Below the pieces are notes generated by a model. The model did no database searches. It was given only the letters and a program-made list of their open reading frames with translations, and was not told the origin of the DNA. Of a stretch of 64,000 bases of DNA, positions 7,954 through 18,129 are shown piece after piece. Within the stretch, counting starts at the first letter, position 1. Each line of letters starts with the position of its first letter. This DNA is from Cycloclasticus pugetii PS-1 (GTDB lineage: Bacteria > Pseudomonadota > Gammaproteobacteria > Methylococcales > Cycloclasticaceae), in contig NZ_ARVU01000001.1 of NCBI RefSeq assembly GCF_000384415.1, positions 1,612,001 through 1,676,000 of the forward strand, written 5' to 3'. Position numbers and translations under genes: made by a program.

Positions 7954-7982
7954 ACTATAGTTAAAGTAACTAGCTAAGTCAA
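7954..7982 (-). promoter_or_regulatory. Sigma-70 promoter of phaB
   Basis: TTGACT (7977-7982), a 17-bp spacer and TATAGT (7954-7959) on the minus strand, 52 bp before the phaB ATG. The spacer holds the octamer AGCTAGTT at 7968-7975. It also holds a perfect inverted repeat TAGTTA-CTT-TAACTA that runs into the -10, a good place for a repressor. Confidence 0.65.
7968..7975 (-). promoter_or_regulatory. Candidate PHA operator, phaB copy
   Basis: AGCTAGTT between the -35 and -10 of the phaB promoter, one of three copies in the pha promoters. Here it overlaps an inverted repeat TAGTTA/TAACTA with a 3-base centre. Confidence 0.4.
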
Positions 7983-8144
7983 TTTTTGGCCCGCCAACAT
8001 ACCCTCGCTGCGTGTTTATTATTATTTTGCTCATCACGTTTTATAATAGAGAGCCCTTATAAATAAAGCTTCTTTTCTCACTTAACTGAACCAGTATATT
8101 TACCGTACAATACGAACACACATCACTTAAAATGAGTTAAGGCT

Positions 8145-8921
8145 ATGTTATTGATTATTTCTCCTGCGAAAACCTTAGATTTCGACACCCCGCCCGCTAC
8201 AACAAGCCATTCACAACCGGCGTTTTTAGATGATTCAGCGGAGTTAATTGATCAACTTAAAACCCTGTCACCATCAGACCTGTCTAGTTTGATGAGTATT
8301 AGTGATAAATTAGGCGTGCTCAATAGCAACCGGTTTATTGAGTGGCAGCGACCTTTCACCGATAAAAATAGCAAACAGGCATTATTATCATTTAAAGGTG
8401 ATGTTTACGAAGGCATGGATACAAGCTCATTTTCAGAGGACGATTTAGAGTGGTCTCATAAGCACCTACGTATTCTTTCTGGTTTGTATGGTTTACTTAA
8501 ACCTTTAGATTTAATCCAGCCCTATCGTTTAGAAATGGGCACAAAATTTAGCAACCAACGAGGTAAAAACCTCTATGAATTTTGGGGTCATAAAATTACC
8601 GACAAACTGAATCAAGAACTTACCGAACAGAAAAGCCCTGTTCTTATTAATCTAGCTTCTAACGAATATTTCAAGGCTGTCAAACCAGCTCAGCTGAATG
8701 CTCAAGTGATCACCCCGGTTTTCAAAGACTGGAAAAATGATAAATATAAAATTATCAGTTTTTATGCTAAAAAAGCGCGCGGTATGATGAGCGCCTACAT
8801 TATTAAAAATAGACTGGAAAGCCCCAGCGATATCAAACAGTTTGACACCGCTGGCTACGCATTCTCAGCAGAACAATCTACAGACAAAGAATGGGTGTTT
8901 TTAAGAAAAGAGGCTGTTTAA
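8145..8921 (+). CDS. yaaA: Peroxide stress protein YaaA
   Basis: 258 residues, the standard length for YaaA (formerly DUF328/UPF0246). The opening [13 protein letters not shown] is the family signature, and [23 protein letters not shown] and [10 protein letters not shown] are also conserved. In E. coli YaaA limits oxidative damage by lowering free iron and belongs to the OxyR regulon. It is divergent from phaB across a 240-bp spacer and convergent with rapA. I saw no convincing OxyR site upstream. Confidence 0.93.
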   Translation: MLLIISPAKTLDFDTPPATTSHSQPAFLDDSAELIDQLKTLSPSDLSSLMSISDKLGVLNSNRFIEWQRPFTDKNSKQALLSFKGDVYEGMDTSSFSEDDLEWSHKHLRILSGLYGLLKPLDLIQPYRLEMGTKFSNQRGKNLYEFWGHKITDKLNQELTEQKSPVLINLASNEYFKAVKPAQLNAQVITPVFKDWKNDKYKIISFYAKKARGMMSAYIIKNRLESPSDIKQFDTAGYAFSAEQSTDKEWVFLRKEAV

Positions 8922-9164
8922 TTTTCTATCGCTTTTGCTACTGTCATGCCAAAATCGGTTATTCAAGCCGCTGTTTTAGTGTCTCTGGTTATCTTTAACT
9001 ATAATCACAAGGCAGCAGACTTGCTCTAAGGTAAAACCCCACTTCGGCTCCAGCTCATTATAGACTGCTCCAAATCAGGCGACTGGTTAACTGGTCAATA
9101 AATTATTAACGCTAAAACCTATTAGAGGGTGCCTTATTAGTACGATACCTTTCGCCCTAGCCAG
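8922..9164. other. Gene-free convergent spacer between yaaA and rapA
   Basis: At 243 bp this is the longest stretch without a gene in the window. I see no ORF with a ribosome site, no RNA gene and no strong terminator hairpin with a T-run. Only a 5-bp inverted repeat (CTAGC/GCTAG) near the rapA stop stands out, and it is too weak to call. Confidence 0.5.
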
Positions 9165-12011
9165 CTAGTCTGTGGTCAAGATAACGCGAATTGCATCTAA
9201 CTTAAATGAGGCTCTTTTAATGTAGCTACCTAAGTCGTTAATATTGGCTTTTAGTTGAGTAATCTCGCTATCGCGAATATTTGGGTTTACCCGCGCCAAT
9301 GCAACAAGCCTTTCTAGATTCAACGATTCTTGTTGTTGCATCTCTTCAACACTTTGTTTTACTAACGCTTCTTGGTGAACAACAACCAGTTTCTCAGCTT
9401 TTTCAATCAGTGTTTTAATCGCCTCTTGACCATGCTCAATAATATTCAGTGCAATTGACTTTTTAACAAACGTCACCCTAGACTCAATATGCTCTGGCTT
9501 TAAAATATCAGTCATATCCAAGCCATTTGAACCGACCACAATTCGCTTTACCGTTTTCGGCAAATAGCGGTGCAATTGTAAGCGTTTAGGTGCGGGACAA
9601 TGCGTTGTAAAAATAGCTTCGAGAATCACCGTTCCAGCAGGAATAGGCGGTAATGCCATGGTACAAAACGTTGAATTACCAAACTCACTATTGATAATTT
9701 GCTCCATCGCGCCGGTCACCATGGGGTGTTCCCAGGTTAAGAATTGAAAATCTTCACGTGACAAGGCAATCTTTCGGTTAAACGTCGCCGTTAAACCGTC
9801 TTCAGGCAAACTAGGGAAAGCATCACTTTGCAAATGACCACTTGGCTTAATAACAATGCTGTCTTCGCTATGGTATTGCTGCTCAACACCAAAACTTTCA
9901 AAGACTTCTTCCATGTAATGAGACAGTTCTAAGTGGCTTGATGACAAACTAATTTCATCAATAATTTCTTGTGCCTGCTCTTTTCTGCAAGAGTTTAATT
10001 CCAACATCAAGTCACGGCCTGCATGCATATCCGCTATGCTCTGTTGCATTAACGTACTGGTTTTTTCAATGATCGCTGCAAATTCATCATCAGACGCATC
10101 ACCCAGCAAGGCTTCTTTTAAATCCGCTTTAACAATCGCATAAACATGGTGCCCTGTTGAGCAGACATGGCTAAAGGCGTTGAGTCCTTTATCATACCAA
10201 TTCATCAATCGATGTTGGCCGGTTCCCTCTATACATGGCACATGAAGGTGCACCGTATCGGTTTGACCAATTCGATCTAGGCGACCTATCCTTTGTTCTA
10301 ACAAGTCTGGATTAAGTGGCAGGTCAAATAATACCAAGTGATGCGTAAACTGAAAATTTCGACCTTCACTTCCAATTTCAGAACAGATAAGAATCTGAGC
10401 TCCTTCCTCTGCATCAGAAAAATACGCCGCAGCCCTATCTCTTTCTATTAAGCTCATACCTTCATGAAAAACGGCAGACGCAAAAATTGTGCGCATTTTT
10501 AAATATTCATGTAACTCCTGCGCCGTTTGTTGCTGCGCGCAAATCAACAATACCTTTTCATTTTTATGCGTATCCAACCATTCCATCAACCAGGTGATAC
10601 GTGGATCTAGCGTCAACCAGTCTTCGCCCAATAACATTTCAGGCAATAGCGTTTTGGCCAATGCAAGATCGGTGTCTAGCTCAAACTCATTTTCTACGCT
10701 AAGCGCAGGTAATTGATACGCGTGTAATTGCCTAGATGAAAATGCATCTATATTTTCTCGCGTGTTCCTAAACAACACGCGGCCAGTACCGTGCCGATCG
10801 AGCAATGCATCAATGAGCGAGTCCACAGATATATCGTCAGATAAAACCGCTTGCTCACCCAGTAGCTGCAACAGCGATTGCTTTAAATTAACATCAGCAA
10901 GTACCCCATCAATGGAGTTTGCCGCCATCAACTGTTTAATAAGCTGATTAATCTCCTGGTAACCGGCTTGTTCTTCACGAAAAGCGGCTAAATCGTAATA
11001 GCGATCGGGGTCTAATAAGCGCAACCTTGCGAAATGGCTCGTGACCCCTAATTGCTCAGGTGTGGCAGTCAATAACAATAAGCCCGGCACATGATTTGCC
11101 AATTCTTCAATACAGCGGTATTCGTTACTAACGTTATTCTCGTTCCAGAATAAATGATGTGCTTCATCAACAATCATCAAGTCCCAATTTGCTGCTACCG
11201 CTGAGGCATGATAATTCGCATTTTCAGATAAAAAAGATAATTGGCAAAGTACTAATTGAGCCGTTTCAAACGGGTTTATGTCACCCTCTTCTCTAATCGC
11301 ATCACAACGTTCACGATCTAGAATTGTAAAAGACAAATTAAAACGACGTAAGAGTTCTACCAACCATTGATGAATAAGTGCATCGGGGACAACAATCAAT
11401 ACTCGCTCAATCGAACCGGTTAATAGTTGCTGATGTAAAATTAAACCCGCTTCAATTGTTTTCCCTAATCCGACCTCGTCGGCCAGTAAAACACGCGCTG
11501 CATTTCGCTCCGTTACTTTACTCGCTATATAAAATTGATGGGGTAGTAACTGAACACGTGGGCCCGATAAACCAAACCCTTTAAACTGATCTAGTTTGCG
11601 TTGAAAGTCTAATGTTTTAAGGCGCAAATCAAACAGCTTGTTTTTATCTAGCTGCCCAGTAAATAAACGACTTTGAGGTTTATTAAACGCCCCGGTACTA
11701 TCCAAATCAATTTCGTGTAGCACCACTTGCTCACCCTGCCCATCAATACACAAATAAATCATGCAATGGTTATGCTCTTGGGTTTGCTCAATAGTTACTT
11801 CTTGACCACCTTGGTGGCTTACTGTGTCACCCACATTGAAAGTCACCCTACTTAGCGGTGCATTATCCAATGCATACACCCGAGGCTCTTCAACAGCTGG
11901 GTAAAACAATGTCACGTGGCGCCCTTCTATGCTCTCAACAACCCCTAGGCCCAATTCAGTTTCAGAATGACTAACCCAACGTTGCCCAGGATAAAAAATA
12001 TGTTGACTCAT
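9165..12011 (-). CDS. rapA: RNA polymerase-associated ATPase RapA (HepA)
   Basis: 948 residues (E. coli RapA has 968). This Swi2/Snf2 ATPase recycles RNA polymerase after termination. Two N-terminal Tudor-like segments (FYPGQRWVSHSETELGLGVV...) are followed by the helicase Walker A region LLADEVGLGKTIEAGLIL near 175-192. Walker B is IVDEAHHLFW near 279. The C-terminal helicase lobe ends in DLPLNPDLLEQRIGRLDRIGQ near 590. All are diagnostic. It stands alone on the minus strand between yaaA and ppsR. Confidence 0.95.
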   Translation of the reverse strand: MSQHIFYPGQRWVSHSETELGLGVVESIEGRHVTLFYPAVEEPRVYALDNAPLSRVTFNVGDTVSHQGGQEVTIEQTQEHNHCMIYLCIDGQGEQVVLHEIDLDSTGAFNKPQSRLFTGQLDKNKLFDLRLKTLDFQRKLDQFKGFGLSGPRVQLLPHQFYIASKVTERNAARVLLADEVGLGKTIEAGLILHQQLLTGSIERVLIVVPDALIHQWLVELLRRFNLSFTILDRERCDAIREEGDINPFETAQLVLCQLSFLSENANYHASAVAANWDLMIVDEAHHLFWNENNVSNEYRCIEELANHVPGLLLLTATPEQLGVTSHFARLRLLDPDRYYDLAAFREEQAGYQEINQLIKQLMAANSIDGVLADVNLKQSLLQLLGEQAVLSDDISVDSLIDALLDRHGTGRVLFRNTRENIDAFSSRQLHAYQLPALSVENEFELDTDLALAKTLLPEMLLGEDWLTLDPRITWLMEWLDTHKNEKVLLICAQQQTAQELHEYLKMRTIFASAVFHEGMSLIERDRAAAYFSDAEEGAQILICSEIGSEGRNFQFTHHLVLFDLPLNPDLLEQRIGRLDRIGQTDTVHLHVPCIEGTGQHRLMNWYDKGLNAFSHVCSTGHHVYAIVKADLKEALLGDASDDEFAAIIEKTSTLMQQSIADMHAGRDLMLELNSCRKEQAQEIIDEISLSSSHLELSHYMEEVFESFGVEQQYHSEDSIVIKPSGHLQSDAFPSLPEDGLTATFNRKIALSREDFQFLTWEHPMVTGAMEQIINSEFGNSTFCTMALPPIPAGTVILEAIFTTHCPAPKRLQLHRYLPKTVKRIVVGSNGLDMTDILKPEHIESRVTFVKKSIALNIIEHGQEAIKTLIEKAEKLVVVHQEALVKQSVEEMQQQESLNLERLVALARVNPNIRDSEITQLKANINDLGSYIKRASFKLDAIRVILTTD

Positions 12012-12138
12012 CGACTGTTGACCTCACCACGGAATATAAAAGGCGTGGATGATAAAAGTAATCCCCCGTACTCGCAACCTAAGTTACACCTAAAATCATA
12101 AGATTACTTAAAGCCAAACAGGATTTCCATACTCGTTG

Positions 12139-12960
12139 TTAAAAATGTTTCACATCCAAATCTTTAGTTAAACGAACCTGCGCCGCAATCTCCTCAATCG
12201 AAATAGAGGTTACATTCAAAAACGGCACATTTTCCATATGCAATAATTCTTCTACTTGTGAAACTTCTCTTTGACAGGTTTTTAATGAAGCATAAGGACT
12301 ACCTGGTCGACGCTCTTCACGAATCCTGCTCAGCTGCTCCGCGCTGATGGTCAAGCCAAATAATTTTTTCTTATACGGTTTTAATGCTCTAGGAAGCTCA
12401 CAGTTATCTAAATCACTGTCTGTAATCGGGAAGTTAGCCGTAAAAATGCCATATTGAAGGGCAAGAAATAAAGACGTTGGTGTTTTCCCCGTTCTTGAAA
12501 CACCAATTAAAATGACATCAGCCTGATCATAACGGTCTAAACGCGCACCATCATCATACTCCAGCGCATAATTAACCGCCCGTATGCGTGATTCGTAAGA
12601 GCTTGTATCACTCAAACCATGACTTTTCCCGACCTCATGAGATGACTCTTGTCGCAAATCATTTTCCATTCTAGTAATATAATCATTAAACAAATCATAG
12701 AAAATACAATTACTTTTAGACACTATCTCACGCAAATCATCATTAGTGAATGTGCTAAAAACAATTGGGCGGCCTTCATTAACCGTATAAGCTGCATTAA
12801 TTTTATTACACACAGTCTGTGCCCTTGATACCGTATCTATAAAGGGAATAACGTGTCGTTCACGCTCAACACCTGTAAATTGTGTCATTAGACTATTACC
12901 CAGTGTTTCTGCTGTAATAGCCGTTCTATCTGATATAAAAAAGATTGTTCTGCTTTTCAT
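12139..12960 (-). CDS. ppsR: PEP synthase regulatory kinase/pyrophosphorylase
   Basis: 273 residues, normal for the DUF299 family. It inactivates PEP synthase by ADP-dependent phosphorylation of an active-site threonine and reverses this with phosphate. The P-loop is [11 protein letters not shown] near residue 153. The N-terminal [19 protein letters not shown] and the [10 protein letters not shown]-like motif ([12 protein letters not shown]) are family hallmarks. It is divergent from ppsA, its target, with the two starts 119 bp apart once the true ppsA start is used. This is the arrangement seen in E. coli and Pseudomonas. Confidence 0.95.
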   Translation of the reverse strand: MKSRTIFFISDRTAITAETLGNSLMTQFTGVERERHVIPFIDTVSRAQTVCNKINAAYTVNEGRPIVFSTFTNDDLREIVSKSNCIFYDLFNDYITRMENDLRQESSHEVGKSHGLSDTSSYESRIRAVNYALEYDDGARLDRYDQADVILIGVSRTGKTPTSLFLALQYGIFTANFPITDSDLDNCELPRALKPYKKKLFGLTISAEQLSRIREERRPGSPYASLKTCQREVSQVEELLHMENVPFLNVTSISIEEIAAQVRLTKDLDVKHF

Positions 12961-13079
12961 TGAATATAGCGGTGCATTTTTTGTTAAAATATTGGATTAA
13001 TTCGAATTTTAAACCAAAAGGTAGCTTCTCAGCAGATAGATTTGCAGTGTGGAAGGTATCAACATTAGGGGATCAGAAG

Positions 13080-15449
13080 TTGGAAGATTATATTGTTTGG
13101 CTAGACTCAACAGGTATGGACGACGTCGAGCACGTTGGTGGAAAGAATGCATCACTCGGCGAGATGATTAGCAATTTAGCCTCTGTAGGCGTTGATGTAC
13201 CCGGTGGCTTTGCCACAACAGCAACGGCTTTTAGAGACTTTCTTTCGCAAAGTGGTATCGATGATAAAATTCACGAAAAGCTCAGCACATTAAATGTAGA
13301 TGACGTTAATGCCTTGGCCGCAGCCGGCAAAGAAATTCGCCAGTGGATTATTGACACGCCCTTCCAACCAAGCTTAAAAACGGCTATTGAAAAGGCCTAT
13401 GCAAAAATGCAAGCTGATGCAAATAGTGAGTTTTCTGTTGCCGTTCGTTCCTCTGCAACGGCTGAAGATTTACCCGATGCATCATTCGCGGGGCAACAAG
13501 AAACATTCCTAAACGTTGATGGTATTGACAATGTAATGCGTTCAATTAAAGAGGTATTTGCCTCATTATTTAATGATCGAGCCATTTCTTACCGTGTACA
13601 CCAAGGATTTGAACACAGTGGCGTTGCCCTTTCCGCTGGCATTCAACGCATGGTTCGCAGCGACATAAGCGCTTCAGGTGTTATGTTTACACTCGATACC
13701 GAATCAGGCTTTCGTGACGCAGTTTTTATCACCTCAAGCTATGGCTTAGGTGAAATGGTCGTTCAAGGTGCCGTTAACCCAGATGAATTTTATGTTCATA
13801 AGCCAACCTTAGAAGCTGGTCGGCCTGCTGTATTACGCCGCAACTTAGGTAGCAAGTTGATTAAGATGATCTATAACGATGAAGCAGGCGACCCTGTTAA
13901 AATTGTGGATACTGACCCATCAACACGCGGCGTTTATTCCTTGACCGATGCCGAGGTGGAAAAACTTTCCAGCATCGCTATTACTATTGAAAAACACTAC
14001 CAACGGCCTATGGATATCGAATGGGCTAAAGATGGTTTAGACGGTCAGCTGTATATCGTTCAAGCTCGTCCTGAAACGGTTCAAAGCCGCGCCGGTAAAG
14101 AAATTCAACGTTACTCTTTAAACGAAACAGCTAAGGTACTTGTTGAGGGTCGTAGTATTGGCCAAAAAATTGGTTCTGGCCCTGCTCGCGTTATCGATAA
14201 TATTTCTCAAATGGACCAAGTCCAAGAGGGCGACGTATTAGTCACCGACATGACCGACCCAGACTGGGAACCGATTATGAAACGCGCCTCAGCGATTGTA
14301 ACCAACCGTGGTGGCAGAACCTGTCATGCCGCCATTATTGCCCGTGAATTGGGTATTCCTGCTGTGGTTGGCTGTGGTGATGCAACAGACCATATTACCC
14401 AAGACACTGATATTACCGTTTCTTGTGCCGAAGGAGATACTGGCTTTATTTACGAAGGTCTACTGGACTATCAAGTAGACACCGTTAACTTAGACGCCAT
14501 GCCTGACATTCCAGTTAAAGTCATGATGAACGTCGGCAACCCTGATCGAGCCTTTGATTTCGCCTCATTACCCCATGAAGGAGTTGGCCTAGCACGCTTA
14601 GAGTTCATTATTAACCGAATGATTGGTATTCACCCTAAAGCACTCTTAGAGTATGAACAATTACCAAGCGACCTAAAAGAAACCATCAGCAAACGAATTT
14701 CTTGTTATGAAAGCCCTAAAGACTATTACGTTAAACGTTTAGTCGAAGGCATCTCAACCATCGCTGCAGCTTTCTCGCCTAAATCCGTCATTGTTCGCAT
14801 GTCCGATTTCAAATCGAATGAATACGCCAACTTAATTGGCGGCGACCGTTATGAACCGGAAGAAGAAAACCCAATGCTTGGTTTTAGAGGCGCATCACGC
14901 TACATCTCTGACTCATTCCGCGAATGTTTCAATATGGAATGCGAGGCCCTAAAGTTTGTACGCGACCAGATGGGGCTAACAAATGTCTGGGTGATGATCC
15001 CTTTCGTACGTACCCTAGACGAAGCCAAGCAAGTCACCGAGCTACTGAAAGAAAACGGTATTGAAAGCGGTAAAAATGGCCTTAAGCTCATTATGATGTG
15101 CGAATTACCTTCTAACGCTTTAATGGCTGAAGAGTTTTTAGAGTATTTCGATGGTTTCTCAATTGGCTCAAACGATTTAACACAACTAACGCTAGGGCTT
15201 GATCGTGATTCCGGCTTAATCGCTTCTTTATTTGACGAGCGCGACCCGGCCATTAGAAAACTTCTTTCTATGGCTATTCAAGCATGCCGCAAACAAAACA
15301 AATACATTGGTATTTGTGGACAAGGACCATCTGACCATCCTGATCTTGCCAAATGGTTAATGGAACAAGGCATTGAAAGCGTCTCGCTAAACCCAGACAG
15401 CGTTATTGAAACCTGGATGTTTATGGCGGGCCAAAAAATCGAAGGCTAA
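13080..15449 (+). CDS. ppsA: Phosphoenolpyruvate synthase
   Basis: 789 residues from the TTG at 13080, which has AGGGG about 8 bases upstream. The frame is open to 12945, but only from the TTG does the protein match the 792-residue E. coli enzyme, and upstream codons look non-coding. It converts pyruvate, ATP and water to PEP, AMP and phosphate. The N-terminal ATP-grasp part contains [11 protein letters not shown] and [19 protein letters not shown]. The swivelling domain has [19 protein letters not shown] with the phospho-carrier His416. The C-terminal barrel ends in [11 protein letters not shown], with the catalytic Cys. An aminotransferase gene starts 8 bp after the stop. Post-translational control by PpsR is expected. 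Confidence 0.94.
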   Translation: MEDYIVWLDSTGMDDVEHVGGKNASLGEMISNLASVGVDVPGGFATTATAFRDFLSQSGIDDKIHEKLSTLNVDDVNALAAAGKEIRQWIIDTPFQPSLKTAIEKAYAKMQADANSEFSVAVRSSATAEDLPDASFAGQQETFLNVDGIDNVMRSIKEVFASLFNDRAISYRVHQGFEHSGVALSAGIQRMVRSDISASGVMFTLDTESGFRDAVFITSSYGLGEMVVQGAVNPDEFYVHKPTLEAGRPAVLRRNLGSKLIKMIYNDEAGDPVKIVDTDPSTRGVYSLTDAEVEKLSSIAITIEKHYQRPMDIEWAKDGLDGQLYIVQARPETVQSRAGKEIQRYSLNETAKVLVEGRSIGQKIGSGPARVIDNISQMDQVQEGDVLVTDMTDPDWEPIMKRASAIVTNRGGRTCHAAIIARELGIPAVVGCGDATDHITQDTDITVSCAEGDTGFIYEGLLDYQVDTVNLDAMPDIPVKVMMNVGNPDRAFDFASLPHEGVGLARLEFIINRMIGIHPKALLEYEQLPSDLKETISKRISCYESPKDYYVKRLVEGISTIAAAFSPKSVIVRMSDFKSNEYANLIGGDRYEPEEENPMLGFRGASRYISDSFRECFNMECEALKFVRDQMGLTNVWVMIPFVRTLDEAKQVTELLKENGIESGKNGLKLIMMCELPSNALMAEEFLEYFDGFSIGSNDLTQLTLGLDRDSGLIASLFDERDPAIRKLLSMAIQACRKQNKYIGICGQGPSDHPDLAKWLMEQGIESVSLNPDSVIETWMFMAGQKIEG

Positions 15450-15457
15450 AAAAAACC

Positions 15458-16639
15458 ATGACGATCACAACGTTTAACCCACCCGTTCGCACCTTGATGG
15501 GCCCCGGCCCATCTGATGTTCACCCACGTGTCCTATCGGCGCTTGCACGCCCAACGATTGGCCACTTGGACCCGAGCTTCAGCACCATGATGGATGAGGT
15601 TAAAACCTTGCTTCAATATGCATTCCAAACAGACAACCAATTAACTTTCCCGGTATCTGCGCCCGGCTCTGCTGGTATGGAAACTTGTTTTGCAAACTTA
15701 TTAGAAGCAGGTGACAGCGTTATTGTTTGCCAAAATGGTGTTTTCGGCGGACGGATGAAAGAAAACGTTGAACGTTGTGGTGCTATTGCCATCATGGTTG
15801 AAGATGAATGGGGAAAAGCGGTTGACCCGCAAAAAGTTGAAGATGCTCTTAAAGCCCATCCTGAAGCTAGCGTGCTGGCTTTTGTTCACGCAGAAACTTC
15901 TACGGGCGCTTTATCGGACGCCAAAACTTTATGTGCATTAGCGCACCAATACAATTGCCTCACTATTGTAGATGCCGTCACTTCTGTGGGCGGTTCAGAA
16001 TTACGGGTGGACGATTGGGGTATTGATGCCATTTACTCTGGCACACAAAAATGTCTTTCCTGCGTGCCTGGCTTATCCCCTGTTAGCTTTAGTGAACGCG
16101 CACAAGAGCGTATCAAACAACGTAAGGAGCGAGTACAAAGTTGGTTCTTAGATTTAAGCCTTGTTATGGGCTACTGGGGTAATGACGGCGGACGCTCATA
16201 CCATCACACCGCCCCAGTTAACAGCCTATATGCCTTACATGAATCACTATTAATGCTAAAAGAAGAAGGCTTGGAAAATGCATGGGCTCGGCATTCAATG
16301 CTGCACCAGGCCTTAAAAGCCGGTCTAGAAGCAATGGGGCTTAGCTTTATCGTTCCCGAAGGCTCTCGGCTCGCCCAACTCAATGCTGTCACTATTCCTA
16401 GCAATGTTGATGATGCTGTCGTTAGAAAACGCTTGCTACACGAATATGACCTAGAAATTGGCGCAGGGCTTGGTTCCTTAGCCGGTAAAGTATGGCGTAT
16501 TGGCTTAATGGGCCAATCTGCTAGCGCTAGTAATGTGATGTTCTGCCTTGCCTCGCTGGAGTCCGTCTTGAATGACATGGGGGCAACTATCAACACTGGT
16601 GTTGCACTACCTGCAGCACAAAAAGCAACTTTCGGATAA
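15458..16639 (+). CDS. Class V glyoxylate aminotransferase (serine-/alanine-glyoxylate type)
   Basis: 393 residues. It belongs to the class V family that transfers an amino group from serine or alanine to glyoxylate. The N-terminal TLMGPGPSDVHPRVLSAL, the GSAGMETCFANLLEAGDSV region and the PLP lysine in YSGTQKCLSCVPGLSP near residue 196 support the subgroup. VDAVTSVGGSELRVDDW carries the cofactor-binding Asp. The donor (serine or alanine) cannot be read from sequence. It follows ppsA by 8 bp and precedes psd by 11 bp. Pairing with PEP synthase suggests channelling of C2/C3 units into gluconeogenesis. Confidence 0.82.
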   Translation: MTITTFNPPVRTLMGPGPSDVHPRVLSALARPTIGHLDPSFSTMMDEVKTLLQYAFQTDNQLTFPVSAPGSAGMETCFANLLEAGDSVIVCQNGVFGGRMKENVERCGAIAIMVEDEWGKAVDPQKVEDALKAHPEASVLAFVHAETSTGALSDAKTLCALAHQYNCLTIVDAVTSVGGSELRVDDWGIDAIYSGTQKCLSCVPGLSPVSFSERAQERIKQRKERVQSWFLDLSLVMGYWGNDGGRSYHHTAPVNSLYALHESLLMLKEEGLENAWARHSMLHQALKAGLEAMGLSFIVPEGSRLAQLNAVTIPSNVDDAVVRKRLLHEYDLEIGAGLGSLAGKVWRIGLMGQSASASNVMFCLASLESVLNDMGATINTGVALPAAQKATFG

Positions 16640-16650
16640 CGGTATTTAAA

Positions 16651-17499
16651 ATGGATAAACTCTTTATACTCCTTCAGCACATTTTGCCAAAGCATAGTTT
16701 ATCGGCCTTAATGCATAAACTCGCCCGTTGTAAAACGCCTTGGGTAAAGCAATTTATCATCAATACTGTTATTAAACAGTTTGGCGTCAACATGTCTGAG
16801 GCAGCACAGCCAGATCCAGAAGCCTACGAAAGTTTTAATGCCTTTTTTACCCGTCAATTACGTGAAGATGCTCGTCCCCTAGAGCACGACGATACAACGA
16901 TTGCCAGCCCTGTCGACGGCACCATCAGCCAAATGGGCAGCATTGAAAACGGCGAATTATTTCAAGCAAAAGGCAAATCATTTAACCTGTCTGCTTTGTT
17001 GGGCAATGACAGCCTAAGTAGCGAATTTGAAGACGGCCAATTCACCACGGTTTATTTATCCCCCAAAGATTATCACCGCATCCACTTCCCTGTCGATGGA
17101 ACACTCAAAAAAATGGTACACGTACCCGGTGAACTGTTCAGCGTTAACCAAACCACTGTTGAAGCAATAGATGAATTATTTGCCCGTAACGAACGGGTTA
17201 TTGCTTTTTTTGATACCCCTGCTGGCCCTATGGCGATGGTCATGGTTGGTGCTATTTTTGTGTCGAGTATTGAAACCGTTTGGTATGGAGAGGTTACCCC
17301 GCCTCGCCACAATCAAATTCGTCAATGGCAATATAGCGATAACAAGCAACAATATAAAAAGAATGATGAAATGGCTCGTTTTAATATGGGCTCAACCATC
17401 GTTATGTTATATGGAAAAGACAAGGTCACATGGGCTGAAAATTTAGCAGCAGGGGACGCCGTTCAATACGGGCAAGTGATCGCTAAAATTAATAAGTAA
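16651..17499 (+). CDS. psd: Phosphatidylserine decarboxylase proenzyme
   Basis: 282 residues. It makes phosphatidylethanolamine at the inner membrane. The self-cleavage site is Gly247-Ser248-Thr249 in FNMGSTIVM (LGST in E. coli); the serine becomes the pyruvoyl group of the alpha chain. The autoprocessing partners are visible as Asp89 in ASPVDGT and His145 in KDYHRIHFPVDG. It lies in a run with ppsA and the aminotransferase, and the next gene starts 9 bp downstream. Confidence 0.95.
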   Translation: MDKLFILLQHILPKHSLSALMHKLARCKTPWVKQFIINTVIKQFGVNMSEAAQPDPEAYESFNAFFTRQLREDARPLEHDDTTIASPVDGTISQMGSIENGELFQAKGKSFNLSALLGNDSLSSEFEDGQFTTVYLSPKDYHRIHFPVDGTLKKMVHVPGELFSVNQTTVEAIDELFARNERVIAFFDTPAGPMAMVMVGAIFVSSIETVWYGEVTPPRHNQIRQWQYSDNKQQYKKNDEMARFNMGSTIVMLYGKDKVTWAENLAAGDAVQYGQVIAKINK

Positions 17500-17508
17500 A
17501 CAAGCAAA

Positions 17509-18129
17509 TTGAAAACCAACACGGTTTACACATCGGCTTGGCTTTTTATTTTTTTCAGCACATTACTATGGTCTGCCATAGCACCCAATGATGCCCTAAC
17601 ATGGTTACTTGAGGCCCTTCCGGCAATTATTGCGTTAATAATTTTAACCTTTACCCGCAAGACCTTCCCACTCACCACGCTGGCCTACCTATTAATCTTA
17701 ATACACGCTGTCATTTTGATGGTTGGTGCTCATTATACTTATGCTGAAGTCCCTCTTTTTGATGCCTTGGCTGAGCTAATGGGCTCAGAAAGAAACAATT
17801 ACGATAAACTTGGGCACTTTGTTCAAGGCATCACCCCAGCGATTATTACTCGGGAAATTGTCATACGACAAGATGTTATAACGTCATCACGCTGGATGAA
17901 TTTTTTTGTCATCTGCGTGTGCTTAGCCGTGAGTGCATTTTATGAGTTAATTGAGTGGTGGATTGCATTAGCGTCAGGGAAAAGCGCAGACGCTTTCTTA
18001 GGCACGCAAGGCTACATTTGGGATACACAGTCAGACATGATGTTTGCACTAATTGGCGCCATCACTGCCCTGCTCACCTTATCTTATTTACACGATAGAC
18101 AATTAAGCTCGATCAATCGGAAACGTTAA
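17509..18129 (+). CDS. YjdF/DUF2238 family inner-membrane protein
   Basis: 206 residues with a TTG start. About five or six hydrophobic membrane segments are evident. The middle section NNYDKLGHFVQGITPAIITRE and the following FYELIEWWIALASG and GYIWDTQSDMMFALIGA match the DUF2238 (YjdF) family as I remember it. The function is unknown. The conserved Asp/His/Glu residues within the membrane suggest a metal or substrate site. It follows psd closely and overlaps the 3' end of the convergent epmA by 27 bp. Confidence 0.75.
   Translation: MKTNTVYTSAWLFIFFSTLLWSAIAPNDALTWLLEALPAIIALIILTFTRKTFPLTTLAYLLILIHAVILMVGAHYTYAEVPLFDALAELMGSERNNYDKLGHFVQGITPAIITREIVIRQDVITSSRWMNFFVICVCLAVSAFYELIEWWIALASGKSADAFLGTQGYIWDTQSDMMFALIGAITALLTLSYLHDRQLSSINRKR

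Noticed and set aside
12945-13079. N-terminal extension of the ppsA frame
   Set aside because: It overlaps the ppsR start and has no similarity to PpsA; the TTG at 13080 has a ribosome site and gives the family length.
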